A stretch of 53,280 bases of DNA. Source: Allobosea sp. Root483D1. Lineage in GTDB: Bacteria > Pseudomonadota > Alphaproteobacteria > Rhizobiales > Beijerinckiaceae. Shown here in pieces: positions 46,569 to 53,280 of the stretch (positions within the stretch are counted from its first letter, which is position 1; every line of letters begins with the position of its first letter). The notes under the pieces were generated by a model. The model worked only from the letters and a program-made list of their open reading frames with translations. It was not told the origin of the DNA and made no database searches. The DNA is taken from assembly GCF_001429505.1 (NCBI RefSeq), contig NZ_LMJW01000020.1, positions 1 through 53,280 of the forward strand, read 5' to 3'. Made by a program: the position numbers and the translations under genes.

Positions 46569-46699
46569 GGTAAAACCTCGGCGGTAACGTCAGTGGCACG
46601 TCACCGCGAACGAGATAGTCCGCTCCGCTCCCGAAAAAAGGGCGCGCAAAGGCCTATCACCCATCAGCGGACCCCCGGCCGATGTGTTCGCGTGTGACC

Positions 46700-46880
46700 A
46701 CGGCTGACGGCAGGTCTCCTGGCTCGCGGGTCACCGCCTTTCGCCGCCTTCCCAGGGCCGAGGTCCCAGTGGCGTATGGCGAAAGGCTCGCCGCTTACAG
46801 TTGCGGGGGCAGCCGCAGCATGAGGTGGACGAGCCACCCGCACTGCGTTCCCTTTTGATCCCGTGAGGGAACCGTCGCGT
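46700..46880 (-). ncRNA. Cobalamin riboswitch (AdoCbl class) upstream of btuB
   Basis: The minus strand carries the conserved blocks of a cobalamin riboswitch in order. First is GGTTCC with a pairing GGGAAC around 46850-46874, then the B12 box region CCGCAACTGTAAGCGG at 46791-46806, then CCACTGGGACCT...GGGAAGGC around 46747-46772, and the closing GCCAGGAGACCTGCC at 46709-46723. It lies about 130 bases ahead of the btuB start codon, leaving room for an expression platform. Binding of adenosylcobalamin would lower expression of the whole uptake operon. Confidence 0.95.
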
Positions 46881-46941
46881 TCACGAGTAGGGCGGAAATG
46901 CGGCAGCGTCAATTCGCCTGCCGTCTTGGCGACAAGGCCGG

Positions 46942-47691
46942 TTACTCGGCCGCCTTGAGCGATCGTTTCCGTGGCGCCTTCGCGGCCGGCGCCTCCGCGT
47001 AAGGCGCAAGAATCGCCATGATGTCGCGTCCGCGCGGCTTGGCTTCCGCCACCAGCGCGCGCTTCGCCACCGAATCGAGATGGTGGTGCATCAGGCTCGT
47101 GACTTTTCCGACGTCGCCGGTCGCGAGGGCGTCGATCAGCAGGCGGTGCTCGTTGATGCCGCATTCCGAGGAGTGCGGCCGACTGTAGAGCGACAGGATC
47201 AGGCAGCAGCGATAGGAAAGCTCACTGACATAGCGGATGAGGATCGGGCTCTCCGTCATCTCAGCGAGCAGAATGTGGAACTCGGTCGCGAGCCGGATCG
47301 AGACCGCGTCGGGGCCGCCACGCGCTGTGTCCTCGGCATCGACATGGGCGCGCAGGGTCGAAAGCTGCGCCTTGCTCAGCCGACCGGCGAGCTGGCGCAT
47401 GACGAGGCGCTCCAGCTCGATGCGGATGTCGAAGGTGTCGCGCGCCTCCTGCCAGCTCGGCGTCGCCACCACGGCAGTGCGGTTGCGGCGTAGTTCGACC
47501 AGACCCTCGGCGGCGAGCTGGGCAAGCGCATGGCGTGCCAGGGTGCGGCTGACGCCGAAGCGTTCGCCGAGCGCGTCCTCAGGCAAGGTCGCGCCGGGTT
47601 CAAGCGCTCGCTCGATGATCGCGCGGCGCAGCGCCCGGCAGATCATCCCCGCTTTGTCCGATGCGCCGCTTCCGGCCTCTTCCCGCGCCAT
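46942..47691 (-). CDS. GntR-family regulator (FCD domain)
   Basis: This 249-residue regulator has an N-terminal winged helix (about 12-75, with RAIIERALEPGATLPEDALGERFGVSRTLARHALAQLAAEGLV) and an FCD ligand domain (about 85-215, with EFHILLAEM and NEHRLLIDAL). The C terminus is basic (KAPRKRSLKAAE). The ATG at 47691 fits the family N terminus; the frame open to 47958 overlaps the divergent gene and is rejected. No metabolic operon is adjacent, so its targets are unknown. It lies upstream of the riboswitch on the same strand and diverges from the AI-2E-family gene. Confidence 0.9.
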   Translation of the reverse strand: MAREEAGSGASDKAGMICRALRRAIIERALEPGATLPEDALGERFGVSRTLARHALAQLAAEGLVELRRNRTAVVATPSWQEARDTFDIRIELERLVMRQLAGRLSKAQLSTLRAHVDAEDTARGGPDAVSIRLATEFHILLAEMTESPILIRYVSELSYRCCLILSLYSRPHSSECGINEHRLLIDALATGDVGKVTSLMHHHLDSVAKRALVAEAKPRGRDIMAILAPYAEAPAAKAPRKRSLKAAE

Positions 47692-47830
47692 CGTAGACAC
47701 CAATGGTTGAACTTCCTTCGTCTTAGCGTCTGCGCCTTGCAGTTCGCAATGCGGATTGGGGCGCAGGCGGAACCGGACAGTCCCTCTCACGTTCTTAGGG
47801 CGACCCAATAGGGGCCGGGGGGCTTCGCGC

Positions 47831-50215
47831 ATGACGACGACACCGGCTCCAAGCCGAAGAGCGGTCCAGCCGGAGGCGGGCGGCATCAGCGCGGGCGACC
47901 TGGGGGGCGCCGACATCGTCAGGGTAGCGGCGGCACTCGTCTCAGCGGCAGTGATCATAGCGGCGCTCTATTACGGCCAGGACATCCTGATCCCGCTCGC
48001 CTTCGCCTTCCTGATCGGCTTCGCGCTCAATCCCCCGGTGGTGTGGCTGCGCCGGCGCGGGCTGCCCAAGGTGATCGCGATCGTGGCGGTGATGACCGTC
48101 GTGCTCGTCCTGCTCGCCAGCCTCTTCCTCGTGCTGGGAACGCAGCTCCGTTCGCTCGGCGAGCAACTGCCGACCTATCAATCGACCATCCACAGCAAGC
48201 TCGACGACCTCAAGGCGCAGTTCAAGGCGCCCGGAATGCTCGATAGCGCATTGAACGCGATCACCTCGCTTCAGAAGGAGGTGGAGGCGGTGCAGGGCGC
48301 GGAGGCGCAGCGGGTCGAGGTCGTGGCGGCGCCGGGCACCCAGCTGCAGGTCGCGCTGGTCTGGCTCGGCCGTGTGCTCGGACCGCTGGCGACGGCCGGC
48401 ATCATTCTCGTCTTCGTGGTGCTGGCGCTGCTCGACCGGACCGACCTGCGCGACCGGCTGCTGCGCATCCTCGGGGGCAACCTGCACCGCTCGACCGATG
48501 CGATCGAGGATGCCGGCCGGCGGATCAGCCGCTACCTCCTCATGCAGCTCGTGGTGAACACCACCTTCGCCATACCGCTGGCGCTCGGCCTGTGGCTGAT
48601 CGGCGTGCCCGGCGCTTTGCTCTGGGGCGTGGTCGCGGCTGTCTTGCGCTTCGTGCCCTATGTAGGCGCGCTGATCTCGGCGGTCTTCCCGCTGGCGCTC
48701 GCCTTCGCGGTCGATCCCGGCTGGCACATGGTGCTGTGGACGCTCGCGCTGATCGCGGGGCTCGAGTTCATCAGCAACAACATCGTCGAGCCGATGCTCT
48801 ATGGCACCAGCACCGGGCTCTCGGCGATCTCGCTGATCGCCGCCGCGACCTTCTGGACCGCGCTTTGGGGCCCGGTCGGCCTGATCCTGTCGACGCCGCT
48901 GACGGTCTGCCTGCTGGTCCTCGGCAAGACGCTGCCGCAATTGCAGTTCCTCGACACCCTGCTCGGCTCGGTGCCGGTGCTCAGTCCGACGGAACGCATC
49001 TACCAGCGCCTGCTCGCCGGCGATGTCGACGAAGCCATCGAGATCGCCGAAAGCGAGATCGAGACGCTCGCAGTGGTGCCCTTTTATGACGCCGTCGGCA
49101 TCGCGGTCTTACGCCTCGCCAGCGATGACTACGGTCGCCAGGCAACCGCAGCCCACCGGCTGCGCGTCGCCGAGGGGATGGAGGCTCTGCTTGAGGAACT
49201 GCGCGATGAGCATCCTGTCGCGGCTCCGGTGGTCCCGGGGCCACAAGTTGTCTGCATCGGCGGCAAATGGGAGATCGACGCGATCGCAGCGGAGATGCTC
49301 GCGCATGCGCTCTCTCTGGAAGGGATCGCCGCGCAAACCCGTCGGGTCGTCCATGTCACGGCGAGCTCGGTCGGAAGGCTCGACCTGGATGGCGTGCCTG
49401 TCGTCTGCATCAACTATTTCAGCGGGGAGCCAAACAGCGCCGCGCGTCAGTTCTGTCGGCGATTGCGGCAGCGCTGGCCGGAACTCAAGATCGTTCTTGT
49501 CCTCTGGACTGTTCCGGCCGAGGCGCTGGCGAGCGACGCTTTCAAGGAGATCGGCGCCGACGAGATCGCGACCTCGATCGCGGAAGTCATCGGTCGGGCC
49601 CAGCGTATGCTGCCCGAGGTAGCGGGCGAACCGACGGGGGCGGAGGCGCCTGCCAATGACGATGAGCGCGTCGAAGCGCTCCACGGGACCGACTTTCTCG
49701 CCGCAAGCCTGCGTGACGATCTCGATGCGATCGCCAAGCGGGCGGCCGACGCCTTCGATGTCGACGTGGCGATGATCTCGGCGATCGACGCCGACCAGGA
49801 AATCGTCATCGGTCGCAGCAAGGAGCTTTCCGGTTTCGGCCGGGACGAGGCCGGCCGGCCGATCCTGCCGCGCCAAGCGGCGATCTGCGACTATGTCGTG
49901 GCGAGCGGCGAGACGCTGGTCGTCGCCGATACCGAGCGTGATGCGCGCTTCACCGACAATCCCGTCGCCAAGACCTGGGGCCTGCGCTTCTATGCCGGCG
50001 CGCCGCTGCGCTCGGCCGATGGCTTCGTCCTCGGAGCGCTCTGCATCCTCGATGCGGACGCGCGCACGCTCGACGAGCGCGAGCGCGAGCTGCTGGAGAA
50101 GCTTGCGGCCGACGTCGTCGAGACGATCAGCCGGAAAGAAGTCGATCGCAGCTCGCAGCAAGCGGAGACCGAGACCGAAGCGAGTGCGACGGTCGGGCAG
50201 CCGGTCCCGGAGTGA
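47831..50215 (+). CDS. AI-2E-family membrane protein fused to a cobalamin-binding-like domain and a GAF domain
   Basis: This is a three-part 794-residue protein. Residues about 30-376 form an AI-2E family permease with about seven membrane segments (ILIPLAFAFLIGFALNPPVVWL, FVPYVGALISAVFPLALAF, SNNIVEPMLYG). Residues about 380-460 are a helical linker. Residues about 470-600 look like a Rossmann domain of the B12-binding/response type (PQVVCIGGKWEIDAIAAEML, then VPVVCINYFS and ELKIVLVLW), without an obvious DxHxxG corrinoid motif. Residues about 620-770 form a GAF domain (AICDYVVASGETLVVADTERDARFTDNP, FYAGAPL). The start at 47831 follows a GGGG-rich stretch; an earlier frame to 47756 is unlikely. 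It may couple export or sensing to signalling; no autoinducer role is shown. Confidence 0.85.
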   Translation: MTTTPAPSRRAVQPEAGGISAGDLGGADIVRVAAALVSAAVIIAALYYGQDILIPLAFAFLIGFALNPPVVWLRRRGLPKVIAIVAVMTVVLVLLASLFLVLGTQLRSLGEQLPTYQSTIHSKLDDLKAQFKAPGMLDSALNAITSLQKEVEAVQGAEAQRVEVVAAPGTQLQVALVWLGRVLGPLATAGIILVFVVLALLDRTDLRDRLLRILGGNLHRSTDAIEDAGRRISRYLLMQLVVNTTFAIPLALGLWLIGVPGALLWGVVAAVLRFVPYVGALISAVFPLALAFAVDPGWHMVLWTLALIAGLEFISNNIVEPMLYGTSTGLSAISLIAAATFWTALWGPVGLILSTPLTVCLLVLGKTLPQLQFLDTLLGSVPVLSPTERIYQRLLAGDVDEAIEIAESEIETLAVVPFYDAVGIAVLRLASDDYGRQATAAHRLRVAEGMEALLEELRDEHPVAAPVVPGPQVVCIGGKWEIDAIAAEMLAHALSLEGIAAQTRRVVHVTASSVGRLDLDGVPVVCINYFSGEPNSAARQFCRRLRQRWPELKIVLVLWTVPAEALASDAFKEIGADEIATSIAEVIGRAQRMLPEVAGEPTGAEAPANDDERVEALHGTDFLAASLRDDLDAIAKRAADAFDVDVAMISAIDADQEIVIGRSKELSGFGRDEAGRPILPRQAAICDYVVASGETLVVADTERDARFTDNPVAKTWGLRFYAGAPLRSADGFVLGALCILDADARTLDERERELLEKLAADVVETISRKEVDRSSQQAETETEASATVGQPVPE

Positions 50216-50231
50216 TGCTGCGCGGCGTCGC

Positions 50232-51128
50232 TCAGAAACTGTAGGCCGCCTTCACCTTCAGTACGTGCTGGCTGAAATTGGTGACGTCGAGATCGCCGGG
50301 CACACCCTTGGCCTTGCCGGCGACCTGGATGTTGTAGGCGGCCGAGATGGCGAGCTGCTTGCTCGCCTGCCAGAAGATGCCGGGGCCGGCGAAGGTGGCG
50401 TAGCCGGCTTCCTTGCCGAAGCCGAGATCGTTGTGGCGGCGCTGATGGCGGACTTCGCCGCTGAGATAGAGCCCGTCGATCAACTGCCAGGCGAGCGAGC
50501 CGCCGACCGTGAAGGTCGAGGAACGCAGATAGGGGCTCGGGCCCGTCCAGGTCAGGTCTTGCGAGAGGTTGAGCGCGGCGTAGAGCTTGCCGGGGATCAG
50601 CGTCTTGTCGGCGAAGAGGCGGATGCCGGTGTTGTAGGTGGTGAAATTGCCGGCGCCGGTCGGGTCGGTGCGGTTGAAGCTGGGATCGACGACGATGGTC
50701 AGGCCGATGCCGTGCAGGTCGCGCCCGAGCAGGCGGTATTTCATCTCGACGCCGGCGCCGGCGCTGCGGCTGTCCGCCTTGGTGTCGGCGATGGTCGCGT
50801 CGGTGTAGCCTCCGAGCAGATAGGGGCCGATCTCAAAGCAGGGGAAGCGGCCGTAGGAGCCCTGGAGCTGCAGGCCATGCGCCGCCTGGCGGCCGTCGCG
50901 GACACCGAAGCCGCCGCCATAGGTCAGGCTCGCGCCGAAGGAGCCGACCTCAGCGACATCCGAGCCGGTGGTGAAGCCGAAGGCGTCGGTCGGGATGCCC
51001 TCGCTCTCGGTGCAGGCCGAGAGCACAGGCGGTGCAACCGACGCGCCCTTGCGGGAGGGAAGATCGGCAGCCAGCGCCGGCGAGAGCAGGCCCGAGACGG
51101 CGAGGGCGACGGCGGCGTGCTTGAGCAT
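50232..51128 (-). CDS. Outer-membrane beta-barrel protein
   Basis: This 298-residue secreted protein begins with a clear signal peptide (about 1-20, ending ALAADLP). The remainder consists of alternating short beta strands, such as FGASLTYGGGFGV, GAGVEMKYRLLG, SSTFTVGGSLAWQL and LYLSGEVRHQ, and ends with a strand closing in a terminal Phe (VLKVKAAYSF), the signal recognised by the barrel assembly machinery. I predict a barrel of about 10-12 strands. The specific family and ligand are not recognised. The ATG at 51128 is chosen because the signal peptide starts there; 12 codons upstream are open but implausible. It ends 16 bases from the convergent AI-2E gene. Confidence 0.82.
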   Translation of the reverse strand: MLKHAAVALAVSGLLSPALAADLPSRKGASVAPPVLSACTESEGIPTDAFGFTTGSDVAEVGSFGASLTYGGGFGVRDGRQAAHGLQLQGSYGRFPCFEIGPYLLGGYTDATIADTKADSRSAGAGVEMKYRLLGRDLHGIGLTIVVDPSFNRTDPTGAGNFTTYNTGIRLFADKTLIPGKLYAALNLSQDLTWTGPSPYLRSSTFTVGGSLAWQLIDGLYLSGEVRHQRRHNDLGFGKEAGYATFAGPGIFWQASKQLAISAAYNIQVAGKAKGVPGDLDVTNFSQHVLKVKAAYSF

Positions 51129-51245
51129 GACTGGCGATCCTGTTGGCGAATCCACCCTACGCAAATGCGAATGAGTCGCAATATGGAATGTTCGATCGCG
51201 GGATCATATCGTTACAATGTTGCAGGCGGGCAACAGCGGGTCAGC

Positions 51246-51821
51246 TCAACCTTGAGAACTCAGGGTCTGCAGCCGTGCGAACGCCACCGGCGCGATCTCG
51301 GCCAGCGTCACGATCGGCTTCCAGGCGGCGGCGTGGACTTCCTCCTCCTGGGCAGTCAGCAGCAAGGTGGGGTCGGCAATGAAGAGATATTGCAGGTCAT
51401 GATGGATATGCGGCGGTTCGTTCCGGCGCGGACTGCCCGGCACCTCGTGGCTGCCGATGGCGAAGGGCAGATCGCTACCGCGATGCCAGGGGTGCAGCGC
51501 GGAACCGGCAACGCCGGTCTCCTCCACCGCCTCGCGCAGCGCCGATTCATGGAAGGTGGCGGCCGGCTCGTAATGGCCGCCGGGCTGGAGCCAGCGGCCA
51601 ATCACGACATGGTCGATCAGCAGGATCCGGGCATGGTCGGGCGAGAGCACGAAGGCGCTGGTGGTGGCATGGCCCGGCATGGTTTCGCGCCGGTCGAGCG
51701 CATGGCGCTCGGCGATCTGCCAGCGCAGCAGCGCAAGGCGCTCGCGCGGGCCGGCGACCTCGGTGAGGTAGCGGGAGACCGTGGAATCGAGGCGGTCGAG
51801 GAAGCTCATGGCCCAGCGCAT
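51246..51821 (-). CDS. Nudix-domain hydrolase
   Basis: This 191-residue Nudix protein has the motif GGHYEPAATFHESALREAVEETGV at about 81-104. The REAVEETG core with the metal-binding glutamates is intact, but the first Glu of the GX5E element is Ala. The N-terminal 50 residues are helical. Substrates are probably nucleoside diphosphate derivatives or related phosphates, but cannot be predicted. A start four codons downstream (51809) is equally plausible. It lies between the barrel gene and the DUF3616 gene on the same strand, with no sign of a shared pathway. Confidence 0.87.
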   Translation of the reverse strand: MRWAMSFLDRLDSTVSRYLTEVAGPRERLALLRWQIAERHALDRRETMPGHATTSAFVLSPDHARILLIDHVVIGRWLQPGGHYEPAATFHESALREAVEETGVAGSALHPWHRGSDLPFAIGSHEVPGSPRRNEPPHIHHDLQYLFIADPTLLLTAQEEEVHAAAWKPIVTLAEIAPVAFARLQTLSSQG

Positions 51822-51862
51822 CGCATGCCTGATGGTGGCTGGGAAGACCGCCGGCGGCTCAA

Positions 51863-52891
51863 TCAGCGCAGCTTCAGCCGGAACTCCTCGAACTCGCCGT
51901 TCTTCACCCCGTCATAGCCGACGAGGACGCGCAGCTCGTCGCGCTCCTGCGCCAGCACGGTGAGCGCCTCCGCCTTGGCGTTCTTGCGCACCCGCAGCTC
52001 GCCGAGCTCGCGAGCGGCGGCGGGTTCGGCGGGATCGAGCAGCAGGATCGCATAGGGCACGTCCTGATCCTGCGCCGGGCCGACGAGGACGAGCAGGCGG
52101 CCATCGGCGAGCGGAGCGAGGTCGCGCACGCCGCGCTGGGCGCCGGCGCGGAAGGCAAGGAGCTGCGGCTTTCCCGTCGCCGGCTCGCTGCCCGGCTTGA
52201 ACAATTCGGCGACACTGCCGCCGACCAGGAAGGCGCGGCCATCGAGCGAGGGCGCACGCAGGCCGAGCCAGAGCCGGTCGCCGACCACGGCGAGGCCTTC
52301 TATGTTGAGCCCGTTGCTCTCGGCGTCGAGCGGCTTGCCGAGATAGGGCGCGATCTCGCCGGCTGCGCCGAGAAGATCCGAGACACGCCAGCTCAGCTCG
52401 GGGGCGCCGGCCTGGCCGCCGGCGGATGGGATGCGCGCCAGCAGGAAGGAAGAGGGGCGATACTCGCCGCCATGGCGCGAGCAACCATGCGAGCTGACGA
52501 CATAGAAGCTGCGGTCGGCATAAGCGACGCCCTCGCCGTCGAACTCGCCGAAGCCGCCCGGCTTGGGGCAGCCGATCGTCGGCTGGCGTCCGCTCGCGGC
52601 AGGGGCGGTGTCGCCGACGAGCGGCAGGCTGCGCTCGGGCCGGATCGTCGTCTGCGTCAGCGTCGCGAACTGGGCCGCCTTGCTCTCGTCGTTGATCACG
52701 AGGCAGCGATACTCGCCGCCGGCAGGCGCGCGGCAGGCAATGCCGCTGATGTCCTTGGCGGCCTTGCCCTTCTTGCCGGCGAAATCCGAGGTCGCCTCGA
52801 TCTTGCGTTCGGGATTCAGTGGTTCGGCGCGGGCGGGGGCGGCGGCGAGCAAAGCGAGGGCGCAAAGGGTGGGCAGGATCGAAAGCCGCAT
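51863..52891 (-). CDS. DUF3616-domain secreted protein
   Basis: This 342-residue protein has a signal peptide (about 1-22, ending PARAEP) and a beta-propeller-like body. The segments FGEFDGEGVAYADRSFYVVSSHG, NIEGLAVVGDRLWLGLRAPSLDGRAFLVGG and DLAPLADGRLLVLVGPAQ match the repeating pattern of DUF3616 proteins, periplasmic or secreted proteins of unknown function. CRAPAGGEYRCLVINDESKAAQF at about 53-75 is also typical. The gene ends about 40 bases before the Nudix gene start. Confidence 0.83.
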   Translation of the reverse strand: MRLSILPTLCALALLAAAPARAEPLNPERKIEATSDFAGKKGKAAKDISGIACRAPAGGEYRCLVINDESKAAQFATLTQTTIRPERSLPLVGDTAPAASGRQPTIGCPKPGGFGEFDGEGVAYADRSFYVVSSHGCSRHGGEYRPSSFLLARIPSAGGQAGAPELSWRVSDLLGAAGEIAPYLGKPLDAESNGLNIEGLAVVGDRLWLGLRAPSLDGRAFLVGGSVAELFKPGSEPATGKPQLLAFRAGAQRGVRDLAPLADGRLLVLVGPAQDQDVPYAILLLDPAEPAAARELGELRVRKNAKAEALTVLAQERDELRVLVGYDGVKNGEFEEFRLKLR

Positions 52892-53280
52892 GGCCTTGCT
52901 CCGATGGAAAGAGGCGAGATAGGTGGCGTTGTGGCAAGTTGCAAAGGCAAGGCGCCAATTCTTGCGCCGGGCAAGGGCGTCCTGTTGCAGGAACCTGATA
53001 TCCCCGCCACGGAAAGGGGTCGTCTCCCAGTCGCGTCATGCTCGGGCTTGTCCCGAGCATCTCAGGCCGGAGGAGGCTCCAGTCGGCGCCTACTGGTCCT
53101 GAGATTCCCGGGTCTACGCTGCGCTTCGCCCGAGAATGACGCATGAGCATCCCCGCCCGCAGGCTCATCCTGCGGGCGTTATCGCAATCGAGGGGCAGCG
53201 GAGCGCCGCGAGGCGCAGTTTGGTATTCCGCTTCCATTGAGCCAGGAAGCGGCGCGAAGGGATTGAGCCACCCTCCGCAC
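52892..53280. repeat. Intergenic region with dispersed repeat and a strong hairpin
   Basis: No convincing gene is present in the last 389 bases. At about 53030-53142 there is a long imperfect inverted repeat (GCTCGGGCTTGTCCCGAGC, CTCAGG...CCTGAG, CCCGGGTCTACGCTGCGC) related to the repeat near 40890. At 53154-53178 lies a perfect 10-bp stem (CGCCCGCAGG / CCTGCGGGCG) with a five-base loop, which may terminate transcription. The first part should contain the promoter of the DUF3616 gene. Confidence 0.55.
53154..53178. terminator. Strong hairpin, possible terminator
   Basis: A perfect 10-bp G/C-rich stem with a CTCAT loop. TTAT follows on the plus strand, giving at most a weak T tract. It may belong to a gene beyond the right edge of the window. 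Confidence 0.45.

Overview
The window looks like chromosome of an alphaproteobacterium of the order Hyphomicrobiales (Rhizobiales). A Bosea-like organism is my best guess, but that is inference. The reasons are high G+C with strong GC3 bias, TctCBA and Dpp/Opp-type uptake systems, the intergenic repeat style, and a tRNA-Arg(CCG) used as an island attachment site. Two parts can be told apart. Positions 1 to about 17065 form an accessory (defence/mobile) segment of visibly lower G+C, ending at a tRNA-Arg gene on the minus strand. From 17142 to the end is ordinary, GC-rich, operon-dense chromosome devoted to transport and catabolism.

Accessory segment. A five-gene minus-strand operon (hsdM, hsdS, FRG-domain protein, Mrr-type endonuclease, hsdR) is translationally coupled at all four junctions by 4-bp ATGA overlaps. 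It is a type I restriction-modification locus carrying two extra genes. Divergent from it lie an unrecognised 448-residue protein and an integration module: an AlpA-like HTH protein, an HTH plus zinc-ribbon protein, and a complete tyrosine recombinase. These are preceded by a cluster of palindromes and direct repeats. A second minus-strand group follows: a GHKL-family ATPase overlapping (ATGA) a 740-residue protein with phosphoribosyltransferase-like features, then thyX (flavin-dependent thymidylate synthase) 51 bp downstream. This ATPase / PRTase-like / ThyX cassette is my strongest candidate for an undescribed, possibly defence-related, system. The tRNA-Arg has its 3' end facing the segment, as expected for an island integrated there. 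An inverted copy of that 3' end lies 78 bp beyond the tRNA 5' end.

Chromosomal part. (i) A GntR regulator and tctCBA (tripartite tricarboxylate transporter) diverge from a CoA-transferase and two crotonases. A perfect 11-bp inverted repeat containing two GntR-like operators sits between them. (ii) An RND efflux pair (adaptor and pump) is followed by a membrane-anchored glutamate-synthase-like FMN/Fe-S protein. (iii) A LacI-type regulator diverges from an operon of a peptide/oligosaccharide ABC transporter (dppABCDF-like), an IolB-type isomerase and a GH39 glycosidase, which points to uptake and cleavage of a glycoside. (iv) A cobalamin riboswitch precedes btuB, btuF, btuC and btuD homologues and an uncharacterised coupled gene: a vitamin B12 uptake operon. 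(v) The right end carries a second GntR regulator, an AI-2E-family membrane protein fused to a GAF domain, an outer-membrane beta-barrel protein, a Nudix protein, a DUF3616 protein and an intergenic repeat.

Most minus-strand operons are tightly packed with 4 or 8 bp overlaps. No rRNA, CRISPR array or intact insertion sequence was seen. All functions are assigned from recognised motifs by eye, without database searches.
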